From: an uncultured beta proteobacterium
GTDB lineage: Bacteria; Pseudomonadota; Gammaproteobacteria; Burkholderiales; Burkholderiaceae
Assembly: GCA_903871735.1 (NCBI GenBank)
Contig: CAIQHU010000060.1
Coordinates: 62,001 to 126,000 of the forward strand
DNA: 64,000 bases
Reading direction: 5' to 3'
Made by a program: the position numbers and the translations under genes. Numbering within the stretch: the stretch's first letter is position 1; each line of letters opens with the position of its first letter. This document shows positions 62,980-64,000 of the stretch, one piece after another. The notes beneath the pieces are model-generated. The model saw only the letters and a program-made list of their open reading frames with translations, did not search any database and had not been told where the DNA came from.

Positions 62980-64000
62980 TTAATAAGCTGGATCTCGATG
63001 TTGATTACGGATTTGATCAATAGCAAGTAATATTTCTTCGCTTAAAACGGTACCGTAGATATCTAAATTTTCATCTAATTGAGCAATAGAGGTCACACCA
63101 ATAATGGTGCTGGCCACCTGCCATTTGTTATAGCAAAAAGCGAGTGCCATTTGGGTAGGTGTCAGGCCATGTTGGATAGCGAGAGCGTTATATAGTTTAG
63201 CGGCTGATAATGCGCTAGGTCTTCCCCAGCGCTGCTTACGGATAGATTCATATTTGGAAATTCGGCTATCTGTTGGCGCATGCTGGCCAGTTGTACCAGA
63301 TAAATCATACTTCCCAGTAAGTAGTCCAAAGGCAAGCGGTGAATAGGCTAGTAGTGAGACGCCTAAGCGGTAGAGACTTTCATCTAGGGCATTTTCTACA
63401 GTTCGATTAACCAGGCAATAGACATTTTGGGTGGTGGCGATACGAGGCAGTTGATATTGCTCGGCAAGACGAATAAATTCGTGTACACCAAAGGGGGTTT
63501 CATTCGAAACTCCGATATAGCGAATTTTTCCTTCTTGCACAAAACGCCCTAGAGTTTCCAGTTGCTGGTGAATACTCAGCATTTGAAGATCATCTTTGTT
63601 GGGATCGAAGTACATCGTTCCAAAGGATGGAACTGAGCGATTTGGCCAGTGAATTTGATAGAGATCAATGACATCGGTACAGAGTCTTTTAAGACTACCG
63701 TGAAGTGAGTATTCCATATCCTTGACTGTTAAATCAGATCTACCATCCCTGAGCCAAGGTGTTTGGCCTCTAGAAGGTCCTGCCACTTTGGTAGCTAAGG
63801 TGATTTGGGATCGTTTAGAGGGATTTTTCTTCAACCAATGCCCAAGGATTGTTTCTGTGTCATTAAAAGTATGGGCAGTAGTGGGAACTGGGTACATTTC
63901 AGCGGTATCTAAGAAATGAATATTACGTTCAAATGCACGATCCAGAATCTGATGAGCAAGAGATTCTTGTACTTGTTGCCCAAAAGTCATTGTGCCAAGA
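62980..64000 (-). CDS. Aldo/keto reductase (Tas-like), 5' end outside window
   Basis: LGTMTFG motif continues past the ORF-track Met to base 64000; HFLDTAEMYPVPT, IDLYQIHWPNRSVP, IRYIGVSNETPFGV. Confidence 0.93.
   Translation of the reverse strand, partial: LGTMTFGQQVQESLAHQILDRAFERNIHFLDTAEMYPVPTTAHTFNDTETILGHWLKKNPSKRSQITLATKVAGPSRGQTPWLRDGRSDLTVKDMEYSLHGSLKRLCTDVIDLYQIHWPNRSVPSFGTMYFDPNKDDLQMLSIHQQLETLGRFVQEGKIRYIGVSNETPFGVHEFIRLAEQYQLPRIATTQNVYCLVNRTVENALDESLYRLGVSLLAYSPLAFGLLTGKYDLSGTTGQHAPTDSRISKYESIRKQRWGRPSALSAAKLYNALAIQHGLTPTQMALAFCYNKWQVASTIIGVTSIAQLDENLDIYGTVLSEEILLAIDQIRNQHRDPAY

Noticed and set aside
63722-63919. 65-aa plus-strand ORF
   Set aside because: Antisense to the aldo/keto reductase with clear family motifs

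Overview
The window looks like chromosomal DNA from a betaproteobacterium (Burkholderiales-like, inferred from gene content and the many TctC/Bug proteins). It holds: (i) a nearly complete type II secretion operon, gspGHIJKLMN-DEF with a divergent gspC (about 4.1-14.9 kb); (ii) just downstream, two tiny paralogous proteins flanking an orphan 208-aa ORF; (iii) a 17.6-24.7 kb accessory segment of catabolic genes (FAH hydrolases, VOC extradiol dioxygenase, class II aldolase, Bug proteins) that carries gene relics and ends at an initiator tRNA-fMet; (iv) core genes: mscS-like, kup, gcdH-like, queuosine transporter, rlmJ, a membrane/glycolipid glycosyltransferase cluster, msrPQ, OYE, darP, selO; (v) a thiamine cluster thiD / thiCOSGE with a TPP riboswitch; (vi) a second catabolic cluster (Gfo/Idh/MocA, CaiB/BaiF, enoyl-CoA hydratase, two Bug proteins). 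Seven Bug (TctC-family) periplasmic binding proteins occur in 64 kb with no TctA/TctB. I found no CRISPR, IS element or prophage. The least explained features are the small-protein paralog pair next to the T2SS, a truncated hydantoinase-A relic at 17.6 kb, and a 56-aa ORF at 24.0-24.2 kb that is missing from the supplied ORF track. All homology calls come from motif recognition by eye; no searches were run.
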